Positions 51,657 through 61,220 of a stretch of DNA of 64,000 bases are shown one piece after another. A program made the position numbers and the translations under genes. The notes under the pieces were generated by a model. The model had not been told where the DNA came from. It did not search any database and was given only the letters and a program-made list of their open reading frames with translations. Where the stretch lies: contig JANSYA010000001.1 in assembly GCA_024742665.1 (NCBI GenBank), forward strand, positions 248,001-312,000, written 5' to 3'. Source of the DNA: a bacterium. Lineage in GTDB: Bacteria; Spirochaetota; Leptospiria; Leptospirales; Leptonemataceae. Position 1 is the stretch's first letter; every line of letters begins with the position of its first letter.

Positions 51657-52925
51657 TTAGAACGCGCGCTGCGCTTTCTTATCCGGCAGCGCTTCTTCTC
51701 TGGCGGCCTCGTCGGGCTCGTTCAAATAGTAGAGGGGGATGACGCCCTTGCCTTTGATTTTCATGCGGCCCCGGCGCTTCGTCGAAAATTCGTCTTTGAT
51801 CAGCAGATGCGTCGATGCAGCGATCTGGATTCGATTCGTCGGGGCGGTGCTTTCCATGCGCGAAGCGGTGTTTACCGTATCGCCCCATACGTCGTAGATG
51901 AATTTTTTGAATCCGATAATCCCGGCGGTGACCGGGCCGGAGCACAGGCCGATGCGAATCCCCGTATCTATGTCCAGTTCTTCCGTAATCTTCTTGCTCG
52001 CGGCCAGCATATCCAGCGCCATGCGAGCCATCGCCGGGGCGTGGTCGTGCTTGCGATCCGGCACGCCACCCACCACCATATAGGCGTCCCCGATGGTTTT
52101 GATCTTTTCGACTCCGTGCCGTTCGGCGAGCTGGTCGAAGACTTCGAAATACGCGTTGAGAATGCGCACGACTTCGACCGGCTTGCGATCGGAGGATAGC
52201 TTCGTAAAGCCGACCATGTCCGAGAACAATACCGTCGCCTCGGCGAAGGTGTCGGCGATGTGTTCCTCGCCCAGTTTGAGTCGCGCCGCGACGCTTCGCG
52301 GCAAAATGTTTAACAGCAGATCTTCGGACTTCTCGTATTCTTTTTCAAGCATCGACTCGGAGTTGCGGGCCGCGGCGTTAAAGATGAACGCGAAGATGCT
52401 CATGATTCCGAAAACGCTGACCACGTTCGTCACGAAAAAAATCTGTCGAATCCAGTCGTCGACTTCGACCCGCGGCGAAAGATCCTGGCGAATTAAAGCG
52501 TAAGTGCCCAGGAAAACGATCAGGCTCAGAGTGGCCATCGACAGGGGCGCGAAGAGGTTCCGAAAATATCCCAGGCAGATGAAACCCACGACCAGCATGG
52601 CGAAGTACTGAAAGCCAAAATCCCAGCCGAGTAAATAAACGGCGAGCACCATATGCGCCAGGACTTCGACCGCGGCGACGATCATAACGATCAGAACACG
52701 CCCGCGAACGCGCACCAGCCAGATGCAAAACGAAAAGAAGATCGTACTGCCGATATTAAAATAAAACAGCGGCAAAATATTCAGCGCGAAGAAGCTCGCC
52801 ATCCATCCCGCGTGGACCAGCCAGGCGATATAGGCGCCGATCAGGGTTACCAGATAGGCGCGCCGGTGCTGGGGTTCGATGTTTGCGGGGGAGTCGAAGA
52901 GTAGTTTAGAAAGGATTTGTTTCAT
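51657..52925 (-). CDS. Membrane class III adenylate cyclase
   Basis: 422 residues. Six membrane helices in the first ~185 residues, a linker helix (ARNSESMLEKEYEKSEDLLLNILPRSV), then a full catalytic domain: metal Asp FSDMVGFTKLSS, KIKTIGDAYMVVGG (substrate Lys and second Asp), DVWGDTVNTASRMES (Asp for adenine, Asn, Arg). It makes cAMP; adenine-specific Lys and Asp are intact. It functions as a homodimer. It lies convergent to norD and could connect NO/redox to cAMP, an inference from position alone. Confidence 0.9.
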   Translation of the reverse strand: MKQILSKLLFDSPANIEPQHRRAYLVTLIGAYIAWLVHAGWMASFFALNILPLFYFNIGSTIFFSFCIWLVRVRGRVLIVMIVAAVEVLAHMVLAVYLLGWDFGFQYFAMLVVGFICLGYFRNLFAPLSMATLSLIVFLGTYALIRQDLSPRVEVDDWIRQIFFVTNVVSVFGIMSIFAFIFNAAARNSESMLEKEYEKSEDLLLNILPRSVAARLKLGEEHIADTFAEATVLFSDMVGFTKLSSDRKPVEVVRILNAYFEVFDQLAERHGVEKIKTIGDAYMVVGGVPDRKHDHAPAMARMALDMLAASKKITEELDIDTGIRIGLCSGPVTAGIIGFKKFIYDVWGDTVNTASRMESTAPTNRIQIAASTHLLIKDEFSTKRRGRMKIKGKGVIPLYYLNEPDEAAREEALPDKKAQRAF

Positions 52926-53023
52926 AATATGCTGTGCGAGAACGCGGCGAAAGTTTCACGTGTGTCGCCCCGCCGCGGTGACCGTTTGCTATCAAATATC
53001 AAATATCAGATTCTCCTCCGTAG

Positions 53024-53045
53024 CCAATAGTCACATGGCTATTGG
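53024..53045. other. Small hairpin between cyclase and esterase-like genes
   Basis: CCAATAG (53024-53030) pairs with CTATTGG (53039-53045), loop TCACATGG. It is 25 bp downstream of the esterase-like gene's stop on the minus strand, preceded by a short ATATCAA tandem repeat (~52990-53008). It is weak as a terminator. Confidence 0.3.
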
Positions 53046-53069
53046 TGGCAGGTATAACCGTCACGCTTT

Positions 53070-54416
53070 TTACGGACAATTAAGAGCGGCGGGCGAGGAT
53101 TCCTGGGTCACAGGCGGCGAGCAGGCAGTGCAGTTCTTTGAAGTCCAACCGCCGCTATCGTTCACCATCAGTGAAATCCAACCAGACAGGACAAGGTTGT
53201 CAGATCCCGTCACGGAGAAATAGTATGAGTCCTGTGTCAAAACATGCAGATCGCCTGGAGAGGTAAAGGAGCGATAATTCGCGGCTCCGGCGGCCGTGCT
53301 TCGCTCTGCCTCCATCGCGTCATGCCAATCGCAGGAAACAGAGTCCGCTACTGCATATGCGCTAAGATTCCTGACATTCCCGCCCCACATGGTGCTATCG
53401 GGCACATAGGCTTTTCCAGAATCCAACAGCAGGCCGACATTATACATGAAGCGCTGGGGGCCGTCGAAGGCCGAATTCACCTGCGAAATCCTCGTGGTGC
53501 TGTAATGATTCGCCACGGACTGGATAAAGTTTCCCATCGTGATTGTACTCATGCCGGCAGAAGAAATGCCAGCAATCCAATCGGGAGCATTGCTGCCGGA
53601 GCCCCAGTTCGTGACCGACTGACTTTTCTGCGTGGCCGACGCACTCACGCCGGCTGTCCCATCCATGATCAAATGCGTGCCGTTTGACCGGTAGGTTTCT
53701 TTTATATACGGAAAGTTGAATAGAGCACCGGAGGCTCCCGCACTCTGACCGACGACAACGACGCGCCCCACATTGCTGGACGGATAGTTGGTCTTTAGAT
53801 ACTGAAGCACAGCCAGGAAATTATCAAATCCTCGGTGGTGGATCGTGGTAGGGTTGCCGGTAACCGGATCGGTATAGACCTGATCGTTGGAACCCTGGTG
53901 CACATCGCCGGTGCAATAAGGAATATAGATCTTTGTGTAGCCGGACAGGGAGTTTCTTGTATCTGTACTCGAAAGGATTCCCGTAGCCACCCGAGATGCA
54001 ACAATCTCCCGGTTCAGCGACCCAAAGATACTTAGCTCGGGGATATATGTTGCGGTTGCGTCGGCACCGGTGCAGTTGTCCGCATCCCAACAGGCTCCGC
54101 CGCCCATGAAATGAATCATCAGATTGGAATCACCAGGTTTTACAAAGAATGCGTAGTCTGCGTTTGTGCCGATTCGCCCGGAACAAGTGGGGCTGTAGCT
54201 AAAGTTGCGCGTAGTGGAGCCCTGCACCGGGATGCTGATAGACCCGGACTGCACTTCCTGACGCTCCCAGCCGCTGGGCTGGTTCAGGATCGCAAATAGG
54301 CTGATGCCTGCCAGTTCTGTATCCGAGGGCTGATCTGCCTCCGCCACGCAGGCCGCGAACAGGAAAGGCACCAGGCTGATTGCAAGGAGATGATATTTCC
54401 AAATTCGATTGTTCAT
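53070..54416 (-). CDS. Lipoprotein esterase of the pectinacetylesterase/Notum family
   Basis: 448 residues. Lipobox PFLFAACVAE. It shares motifs with the exported hydrolase at 40468-41826: [29 protein letters not shown], the nucleophile elbow VVGQSAGASGA, TTIHHRGFDNFL and a possible His in SCDWHDAMEAE. Here the anchor is lipidated rather than freely exported. Codon use is visibly more AT-tolerant than in neighbours, and an IS3 transposase remnant lies just upstream, so lateral acquisition is likely. Substrate unknown. Confidence 0.8.
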   Translation of the reverse strand: MNNRIWKYHLLAISLVPFLFAACVAEADQPSDTELAGISLFAILNQPSGWERQEVQSGSISIPVQGSTTRNFSYSPTCSGRIGTNADYAFFVKPGDSNLMIHFMGGGACWDADNCTGADATATYIPELSIFGSLNREIVASRVATGILSSTDTRNSLSGYTKIYIPYCTGDVHQGSNDQVYTDPVTGNPTTIHHRGFDNFLAVLQYLKTNYPSSNVGRVVVVGQSAGASGALFNFPYIKETYRSNGTHLIMDGTAGVSASATQKSQSVTNWGSGSNAPDWIAGISSAGMSTITMGNFIQSVANHYSTTRISQVNSAFDGPQRFMYNVGLLLDSGKAYVPDSTMWGGNVRNLSAYAVADSVSCDWHDAMEAERSTAAGAANYRSFTSPGDLHVLTQDSYYFSVTGSDNLVLSGWISLMVNDSGGWTSKNCTACSPPVTQESSPAALNCP

Positions 54417-54473
54417 CTGCTCTCCATCGCAAGATCACTCGCCGCTGGCCAGGCGATTCAAAGATCTCCTGGT

Positions 54474-54704
54474 TCAGACATTCATCCCGCGGTCGCCCGT
54501 TGTCAGAACCGCTTCACGTGTGAAGTTATCGACAACCGTTAACGCGTGAAATCGGCGACCGCCCTCAAGGCCGTTCGAAACGAATTCCATGCTCCACCGC
54601 TCATCTGGACGCGTCGCTTCAGGCAGCTTGATTACCGACCGATCGCAGCCGAGATCGTACTTCGCGCACGGCTCTTTCGCCCTGGTGCGCCTCAGTGGCT
54701 TGCT
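54474..54704 (-). pseudogene. IS3-family transposase (OrfB) remnant
   Basis: Read on the minus strand, an open stretch of ~76 codons includes TRPDERWSMEFVSNGLEGGR, then RFHALTVVDNFTREAVLTT, ending in TGA at 54474-54476. This matches the integrase catalytic core of IS3-family OrfB (pattern RWSMDFVSD...GRRFR...VDDFTREC), including the first DDE Asp position replaced by Glu in SMEF and the second acidic position in VVDNFTRE. There is no start codon, no OrfA and no visible terminal inverted repeats: a decayed fragment. It sits between leuA and the esterase-like lipoprotein gene. Confidence 0.8.
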
Positions 54705-54755
54705 TCAAGCCACGCGGTGCGGCTTCCAAAACGTATAAATCAAGTTGGAGCTGCA

Positions 54756-56306
54756 CTATTCGCTCTGGGCTTTTTGCACCCGCTGGCGCGTCATCAACAT
54801 ACTGTTGAGCGCCTGCAAATAGGCGCGAGCGCTGGCCACGATGATGTCGGTATCGGCGGAACGGCCGGAATATTCCTGACCGTCGTCGGCGCTCTGAATG
54901 CGGATCGTCACTTCGCCCTGGGCGTCGATGCCTTCGGTCACGGACTTCACGCTGAACTCGGTCAATTCGGGAGTTTGCCCGGTGATGCGGTTCATCGCCT
55001 GGTAGATCGCGTCGACCGGGCCGGTGCCGACGGCGGCGTCGGTACGCGAACTGCCGGTCGGATCCATCAGGCGCAGAGTGGCGGTCGGCAGGGATTTATC
55101 GCCGGCGCTGACCTGCACCTGCTCTAATTTCCAGGGCGGATCCTCTAACTTGCGCAGCTTGTCGGTTACGATAGCGATCAGGTCGCGGTCGTCGATTTTG
55201 GATTTCTTGTCGGCCAGTTCTTTGAAGGCTTCGAAGGCCTTTTGTAATTCGTCGCCGACCAGAAAGAAGCCGAGTTCTTCTAAACGCGCTTTGAATGCGT
55301 GGCGCCCCGAGAGCTTGCCGAGGACCAGCTGCGTGCCCATCGGAATGCCGATCTCGACCGGATCCATAATTTCCCAGGTTTCGCGCAGCTTGAGAATGCC
55401 GTCCTGGTGAATGCCCGAGCCGTGGCGAAAGGCGTTCTTGCCGACGATCGCTTTGTTCCATTGGATGGGCATGCCCGAGTATGTCTCGACCATCTTGCTG
55501 GTGCGATAGATCTCTTTCGATTTAATTTCGGTGTGAAATTTCAGAAAGTCCGCGCGGGTTTGAATCGCCATGACGACTTCTTCCAGGCTGGTATTGCCCG
55601 CGCGTTCGCCGATGCCGTTGATCGTGACTTCGACCTGACGCACGCCGTTCTGAATCGCCGTCAGCGTATTCGCCGTGCACAGTCCGAGATCGTTTTGCCC
55701 GTGAAAGCTCAGGCGCGCTTTGTTTAAGTTCGAAACGTTTTTCAGAATGCCCTGAAAGATTTCGCCCAGCTCCTGGGGGATCGCGTAGCCGACGGAGTCC
55801 GGCACGTTGATCACAGTCGCCCCGGCGTCGATGCAGCGTTCGATGATCTGGTGCAGAAAAGCGGGATCGGAGCGCGTCGCATCCATCGGGCTGAATTCCA
55901 CGTTCGAAGTATAAGACGCGGCGTGTTTGACCATCGCCTCCGCCTGAGCCAGAACGTCTTCGCGCTCTTTGCCCAGCTGGTGGGCCATTTGAATATCGCT
56001 GGAGTTGATGAAGACGTGGATGCGTGGATCGGCGGACTGTTTGATGCCTTCCCAGGCCGTGTCGATGTCGGATTTAACGGCGCGGGCCAGCGCGCAAATC
56101 GTACAGTCTTTGACGGCGGCGGCGATGTCCTGCACGCCCTGCAAATCGCCGGGGGACGAAGCGGGAAAGCCGGCTTCGATGACGTCGACTCCCAGACGCT
56201 CTAACTGTTGCGCGATCTCAAGCTTTTCGCGGGGAGAGAAAGAAACGCCGGCGGATTGCTCGCCGTCGCGCAGGGTGGTATCGAAAACGTAGATTTTTTC
56301 GCTCAT
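54756..56306 (-). CDS. leuA: 2-isopropylmalate synthase
   Basis: 516 residues. First committed step of leucine synthesis: acetyl-CoA plus 2-oxoisovalerate. Motifs: FDTTLRDGEQSAGVSFSP (metal and substrate binding), GADVIEAGFP-like VDVIEAGFPASSP, HGQNDLGLCTAN with the HxN metal motif, GIGERAGNTSLEEVVMAI and KLSGRHAFKARLEELG. The C-terminal ~120 residues form the LeuA allosteric (leucine feedback) domain. A related citramalate synthase exists in some spirochaetes, but the overall pattern here fits LeuA. No other leu genes are adjacent. Confidence 0.92.
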   Translation of the reverse strand: MSEKIYVFDTTLRDGEQSAGVSFSPREKLEIAQQLERLGVDVIEAGFPASSPGDLQGVQDIAAAVKDCTICALARAVKSDIDTAWEGIKQSADPRIHVFINSSDIQMAHQLGKEREDVLAQAEAMVKHAASYTSNVEFSPMDATRSDPAFLHQIIERCIDAGATVINVPDSVGYAIPQELGEIFQGILKNVSNLNKARLSFHGQNDLGLCTANTLTAIQNGVRQVEVTINGIGERAGNTSLEEVVMAIQTRADFLKFHTEIKSKEIYRTSKMVETYSGMPIQWNKAIVGKNAFRHGSGIHQDGILKLRETWEIMDPVEIGIPMGTQLVLGKLSGRHAFKARLEELGFFLVGDELQKAFEAFKELADKKSKIDDRDLIAIVTDKLRKLEDPPWKLEQVQVSAGDKSLPTATLRLMDPTGSSRTDAAVGTGPVDAIYQAMNRITGQTPELTEFSVKSVTEGIDAQGEVTIRIQSADDGQEYSGRSADTDIIVASARAYLQALNSMLMTRQRVQKAQSE

Positions 56307-56387
56307 AAGAAACGACTCGCGTTGAATAAATTGGAAGAATGACTGATCGAAGGAGTATTGCGGAGTTCGCGGAAAATCAACTGGCTG

Positions 56388-56753
56388 TCAATGATGGGCG
56401 CCGGCCTGGGGATCCAGCTTCTCCGTCTTCGGAGTGCCGAAATAGTGCAGGCCCTGTTTCGTGATGAAACCCCGGGCGTAGATATCGTTGGCTGTAATCA
56501 CCAGGGCGTCGCAGGCCTGCTCGTTTTTCTCGGCGTCGCCGTCGTTTTCCTGGATCATGTAGGCATGAATCGAGGAGCGCTGCTCGGCGTTCATGATTCC
56601 CAGCAGCGCGCCGGCCAGGCGACCGTCCGCGGCGTTGAAGGCCCGGGCGAGAACCTGGGGCGGGACCCGCTCCATTAGATAGTAGAGGGCCAGATTATCG
56701 AAAAATAGTAGATCGTTGACCTTTCGGACGACCTTTTCCGGAGTATTCGCCAT
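56388..56753 (-). CDS. Stand-alone FliG C-terminal domain-like protein
   Basis: 121 residues. The region LLFFDNLALYYLMERVPPQVLARAF, followed by LAGALLGIMNAEQRSSI and ITANDIYARGFI, aligns in pattern with the FliG C-terminal domain (FEDI..LDD..I..LLREVD...LA.ALKGA...IL.NMS.RA...). Here the N-terminal and middle FliG domains are missing and torque residues are not conserved as charged pairs. It may bind the switch complex, cytoskeletal elements or another partner; the role is unknown. It starts with ATG 56753 and lies 81 bp downstream of leuA's start on the same strand. Confidence 0.55.
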   Translation of the reverse strand: MANTPEKVVRKVNDLLFFDNLALYYLMERVPPQVLARAFNAADGRLAGALLGIMNAEQRSSIHAYMIQENDGDAEKNEQACDALVITANDIYARGFITKQGLHYFGTPKTEKLDPQAGAHH

Positions 56754-56894
56754 CTATTAGTAGCAAGCGGGGGTGAACATCGGGTGTCAAGAAAAAGCCC
56801 GAGACGCCGAATATATCAGGGGGCGGACTCTTTCGGAGCCGGGCCGGCGCACGCTGTCGCCGACCGGTCCGGCGAAGGCCCCGGGAGACACGAC

Positions 56895-57386
56895 ATGCAT
56901 CAAGAAAATCATCAACAAGTCGGCGCGAGAAGCGGCCTTTTCGCTTTCGGAGCGAAGTCGCTTTTTTTTAGACGCGGCGCGATCTTCGCGAGCGCGCTGC
57001 TTGTACTGCTCAGTCTGGGCGCGACCTCGCTGAGCGCGGCCCGGCGCGTCTACGAAAGCCATCAGCCGCTGGAAAAAACCGTGGTTAAGATGCTGGATCA
57101 GATGTCCGCCGCGAAAATGAAATTCACCGTGCGCAAAGTATACGATCGCAAGGCCGACGGCAAAGAAGGATTCGTAATGTATCTGGCCCCGCGCAATACG
57201 CTTTGCGAAATCACTTTTCGCGCGGACCCCGATCAGCCGAAACGTTCGGTGATCGTCGTATATACCCAGGACACGCGCGACTCCGAAACCCTGCATCGCT
57301 TTTTTACGCAGCGCATGCAGCTGGCGGAAGTCGGCGTCACCGACGAATTCGACGACTCAAACCCCTGGCCGGTGCGCGTACGCTAA
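56895..57386 (+). CDS. Exported protein of unknown function
   Basis: 163 residues from ATG 56895 (GGGAGA upstream). The N-terminal region has a long signal/anchor helix (RGAIFASALLVLLSLGATSL) after a polar His/Gln tail. The mature part is basic beta-alpha (KTVVKMLDQMSAAKMKFTVR, CEITFRADPDQPKRSVIVVY, SETLHRFFTQRMQL). No known motif. Longer frames exist upstream but would bury the signal. It lies divergent from the FliG-C-like gene. The next gene, a hybrid histidine kinase, starts 92-110 bp later. Confidence 0.6.
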   Translation: MHQENHQQVGARSGLFAFGAKSLFFRRGAIFASALLVLLSLGATSLSAARRVYESHQPLEKTVVKMLDQMSAAKMKFTVRKVYDRKADGKEGFVMYLAPRNTLCEITFRADPDQPKRSVIVVYTQDTRDSETLHRFFTQRMQLAEVGVTDEFDDSNPWPVRVR

Positions 57387-57477
57387 CCTGTAGCTAACCG
57401 CAGTTCCAAATCGCGTTTCGTGAGTTTCGAAGCGCGGCGCGAAAACTCCTTGTGTCGTATTCCGGCGTCACGCTCAG

Positions 57478-59292
57478 TTGGCCCGGGCGCACAGGGTGAA
57501 ACGCGTAAAAAATCAGTCAGCCAATACGGTCATCAATCTAACGCGGATCGTATTCAGTTCGATCCTCGTGTACGTTTCGATTTCGTGGGAATTGCGCACG
57601 CTGTCCTATGTCTTGATCGTCGGTTGGATCAGCTCTCTACTATGGTTGATCCTCACTGAAACCGTCGTCGAAGAAAACCGCTACCCCTCCGCGGCCTATT
57701 TCCCGACGACTCTCGATCTGTTTATCATCACCGCCTTTATCTATTTTTCCGGCACGGCGAATTCTCTGATGGCGGCGGGATACGTATTCAGCGTATCGCT
57801 GTGTTCGCTGAATACAAAAATTCGCCAGGGGCTCTACGCGACGATCGTATCGATTCTCTGCTATGTTCTGATTATTTTGCTCGTGTATCTGGAGTGGATG
57901 CCGGCGATCAATGTATTCGGCGGCACGGCCCACGTGACGCTGGCGAATATGCTGTTCGCGTATTTTTTTATTCCAACGTCGATCGTGTTGATTCATTTGC
58001 TCGTGCACGGGCTGGTCGTGCGCAACGAAGCCTTGATTGAAGACGCGCGCGCGGCGAGCGAAGCGAAGATGGATTTTCTGGCGAATATGTCGCACGAAAT
58101 TCGCACGCCCTTAAATGCGATCCTGGGCGTCGCGGACCTGCTAAAAGAAAGTCGACTCAACGACGAACAGAGCCGACTCGTGAACGTCTTTCGCAAGTCG
58201 GGCCGCATGCTTTTACAAATCGTAAATGATATTCTGGATTTCGCCAAGATCGAAGCCCGGGAGATTCGTTTACAGGACAGGCCCTTTGATCCGGAGCAGG
58301 TGCTGCGAGACGTTCACGACACTTACCGTCTGGCCGCTTCGGAAAAAGGCCTGACCTTTTTGCGCAGCGTAGAAGGGTCGGGGCGTTACGAATGCTTCGG
58401 CGACCCGGATCGTCTGCATCAAATTCTCGGAAATCTCGTCGGCAACGCCGTCAAGTTTACGGAAGAGGGCGAAATCGAAATTCGATTGGAGCTGATCGTC
58501 GTCGGCGGCGACGCTCAGCTCCAGTATACAGTGCGCGATACGGGCATCGGCATTGGCCCGGAAGATATCGAGGCGCTCTTCGGTCGTTTCATTCAGGCCA
58601 GACAAAAACGCCCCGTCGATGGTCGCGCGACGCATCGGCCAGGCGGCACCGGCCTGGGTCTGGCAATCAGTCAGGAACTCGCACGCCTGATGGGCGGTCG
58701 CATTACAGTCGTCAGCGAACCAGGGCGAGGCAGCGAATTCGTCGTCGAACTTAATTTTTCGATGCTGCGCGAGTTGCCCGCCGAAGTAGACGAGCCGTCG
58801 CATGATACATCCGGGGAAAGTCAGGGCGAGGCCCGGGCGAAGATCGCGCGAGGAGCGAATGCGTCATCTGGAACGTCCGCCAGGGCAAGCACCGGAATCG
58901 CTTCCGGCCCCGCGAAACGGATTCTGATCGCGGAAGACGCCGAAGAAAATCGATTCCTGCTCGAACACTATCTTAAAAACGAGCCGCACGAAATTGTATA
59001 CGCGGAAAACGGAGCGCAGGCCGTTGCGTTTTTTAACAGCCAGAGCTTCGATCTGATCTTCATGGATTTGCAGATGCCCGTGCTCAACGGCTATGAAGCG
59101 ATCCAGCAGATTCGCGCAATCGAAGCGGCGCGTCCCGGAGCCGTCGGCGGCATTCCGATTGTGGCCCTCACCGCCCACGCCATGCGTCAGGACGCAAACC
59201 GGGCCACCGACGCCGGAGCGGATCACTATCTAACCAAGCCGATCAGCAAGGCTCGCTTTTTACAGGCCGTCGAAGACTACAGTTCGCCCTGA
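57478..59292 (+). CDS. Hybrid histidine kinase with receiver domain
   Basis: 604 residues. Six membrane helices (~17-175), a HisKA domain MSHEIRTPLNAILG (His ~205), HATPase (NLVGNAVKFT, DTGIGIG, GGTGLGLAISQ), a Ser/Ala-rich linker (~435-480) and a receiver (ILIAEDAEENRFLLEHY, FDLIFMDLQMP with phospho-Asp ~527, TKPISKARF). The start is a TTG at 57478; a GTG at 57496 is an alternative. No HPt domain is seen. Partner regulator not adjacent. Confidence 0.85.
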   Translation: MARAHRVKRVKNQSANTVINLTRIVFSSILVYVSISWELRTLSYVLIVGWISSLLWLILTETVVEENRYPSAAYFPTTLDLFIITAFIYFSGTANSLMAAGYVFSVSLCSLNTKIRQGLYATIVSILCYVLIILLVYLEWMPAINVFGGTAHVTLANMLFAYFFIPTSIVLIHLLVHGLVVRNEALIEDARAASEAKMDFLANMSHEIRTPLNAILGVADLLKESRLNDEQSRLVNVFRKSGRMLLQIVNDILDFAKIEAREIRLQDRPFDPEQVLRDVHDTYRLAASEKGLTFLRSVEGSGRYECFGDPDRLHQILGNLVGNAVKFTEEGEIEIRLELIVVGGDAQLQYTVRDTGIGIGPEDIEALFGRFIQARQKRPVDGRATHRPGGTGLGLAISQELARLMGGRITVVSEPGRGSEFVVELNFSMLRELPAEVDEPSHDTSGESQGEARAKIARGANASSGTSARASTGIASGPAKRILIAEDAEENRFLLEHYLKNEPHEIVYAENGAQAVAFFNSQSFDLIFMDLQMPVLNGYEAIQQIRAIEAARPGAVGGIPIVALTAHAMRQDANRATDAGADHYLTKPISKARFLQAVEDYSSP

Positions 59293-59325
59293 CGATTGAA
59301 CCGGGATTCATCGAGCCCGACAAAT

Positions 59326-60996
59326 TCAGGGGGCGAAGGCGGAAAGCAACTCGGCTTCTTCGAATTTCTGGTCGCGTTCGAAGAGCTTCGCGCGATAGAA
59401 CTCCGCTGTTCGCGGAGGACGCAGGGCATCGCCTTCGCGCGACGCCGCGGGCGCGGAGGCCCCGAGTAAAATCAGCAGCGCCTCGCGATTGAGAAAGTTT
59501 TCGCCGCAGCGTTTGAACACCAGGCGCCGGACGTCGTTCGCGTCTTTGGCTTCGCGACCGATCTCCGCGTCGATCCAGGTCGCGACGCTCGCGTTCGCAT
59601 TTTCGGTTTCGCCCGTGCGGTCGGCGCGTTCGGCGAGGATCAATGCGATCCGCGCCAGGGTATCGCGGTCGATGCCGCGACCGAGTAGATCATAGGCCTC
59701 GGCCAGGCGATGGAGAATTTGCGCCTGGATCCGGAGGGCCTGCGGATTGTCGTAGCGCAGGCGAACTCCGGTGTTTTGCGCGGGTGTGGTATTCGCCGCC
59801 ATCGTTTCGTTCGGCGCGTCGCTTGCCCCGCTGCTGGCCCCGCCGCTGGCATGGAAGGCCCGCCGCAGAGCATGTAAAGCCTGGATCGCCCTGACTTTGC
59901 GCGCCTGGCCTCGAAAGTCCTGACCGCGGCGTAGCATATACACGCCGTAGCGATACATGCTGTTCAGGTCGTTGACGAAAAAAGACATGCGCGCGAAGTG
60001 CAGCCGCTTCAGGTACTCCCGCGTATGCTTCAATCGCTCCCGCGCCGGAGTTAAGGCGCCCCGCTGAATCGCCGCGATCTGCCGGCGTTCCAGGCTTTCG
60101 AGCTGCTGCAGGCACACCCGGTGGCGAATCGCTTCATGCGGGGCGGCCATCAGCTCGGCCAGGGGTCGCCCCAGCTTCGCGCGGACAGCCGAACTGCGCA
60201 GGCTCTCGGCGACGATCCTGCGCAGTTCGGCCTGGCTTTCGCTGCCGACCGATCCCGGCGGTGTTTCTTCTATTATAGATGCGTTTGCCGGCGCGTCGCT
60301 GGAGCGGGCATCGCGACTGCCGTAGAGCAGCGCGGCGAAGGCCGCCTGGGCAATTTCCGTTTCGCCGAGCGATCGATCCCAGAGCGCCGCGGTCAGTTCG
60401 AGGCGATCGAAGGGCTGCGCTTCGCGCGCTTGCCAGAAACGATTGGCGTCCCCGTCGATCGTCTCCGGACAGGCCAGGGGTGCGAGCGCGGTCCAGGCGG
60501 GTATGCCGGCGCCGGTCGTGGGAGCAGAACCGTCCGCGGAATCCGGCCGGGGCGCGAAGTTCGCGCGGGCCGCCTGCGCCGCGCGAAAATAGGCCCGGGC
60601 GGCCCGGCTTCGATCCCCGTGACGCAGATTATAGTCCCCCAGCAGATACCACAGAAAGTCCGATCCCGTCGCGGCGGGGCGCGCTTTGAGGTACGCCAGA
60701 AATTCCGGCATCGCCTCCCGGTCGCGGCCTTCGAGCAATAGCAGCAGACCCCGCAGCTTACGCGATTCGGGAGTTCGGTCGATCAGCTCGCGATCCAGTC
60801 CGCGGGCGGCGGAGAGCCGGTCCCGGGCGCGCTCCGGCCTGGCGGCCCGGAAATCGGCGATCGCCTGGCGCAGGTAGCGCGGCGCGTCCGAGTCGGCCTG
60901 GGCCGCAGGCGGCGGGAGCGCGGGCAGCAGGAATCCCACGAGCACTGTGAGCACGAGGGCTCGCGGGATTCCTGCAACTGTCGCAAAAGAGCGCAT
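59326..60996 (-). CDS. Exported TPR-like repeat protein
   Basis: 556 residues from ATG 60996 (GAAGAAA on the minus strand). A signal peptide (RALVLTVLVGFLLPALPPPAAQA) is followed by Ala/Arg-rich helix pairs typical of TPR/SEL-like repeats (APRYLRQAIADFRAARPERARDR, SDFLWYLLGDYNLRHGDRSRAARAYF, LRLRYDNPQALRIQAQILHRLAEAYDLL). No catalytic motif. Likely a periplasmic scaffold. Divergent from hppA across ~220 bp. Confidence 0.65.
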   Translation of the reverse strand: MRSFATVAGIPRALVLTVLVGFLLPALPPPAAQADSDAPRYLRQAIADFRAARPERARDRLSAARGLDRELIDRTPESRKLRGLLLLLEGRDREAMPEFLAYLKARPAATGSDFLWYLLGDYNLRHGDRSRAARAYFRAAQAARANFAPRPDSADGSAPTTGAGIPAWTALAPLACPETIDGDANRFWQAREAQPFDRLELTAALWDRSLGETEIAQAAFAALLYGSRDARSSDAPANASIIEETPPGSVGSESQAELRRIVAESLRSSAVRAKLGRPLAELMAAPHEAIRHRVCLQQLESLERRQIAAIQRGALTPARERLKHTREYLKRLHFARMSFFVNDLNSMYRYGVYMLRRGQDFRGQARKVRAIQALHALRRAFHASGGASSGASDAPNETMAANTTPAQNTGVRLRYDNPQALRIQAQILHRLAEAYDLLGRGIDRDTLARIALILAERADRTGETENANASVATWIDAEIGREAKDANDVRRLVFKRCGENFLNREALLILLGASAPAASREGDALRPPRTAEFYRAKLFERDQKFEEAELLSAFAP

Positions 60997-61220
60997 ACTA
61001 TCAGTTTCTTCTATTTTAAACAGAACTTGAGCAATATCTTCGGCATTTTGAAATCTCTTGACACAGGGCCCAATTCTCAATCTCTGGGAAGACTATTTAT
61101 ACTTCCGGAACGTATATTCGGATTTATTGGAATTGCTGCCGGCTCCGTTGATCTGAACGCCTCAGATCGCCCATTCACGCCGGGAAGCATCTCAATTCGC
61201 ACTCATATAGGAGAATCTTA

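Noticed and set aside
54546..55127. Plus-strand open frame over the leuA end
   Set aside because: It is antisense to leuA and to the IS3 transposase fragment; no start site or family motif.
61058..61086. TTGACA as part of an hppA promoter
   Set aside because: No -10 sequence at 16-18 bp spacing (TCTCTG at 17 bp); kept only as a remark in the hppA entry.
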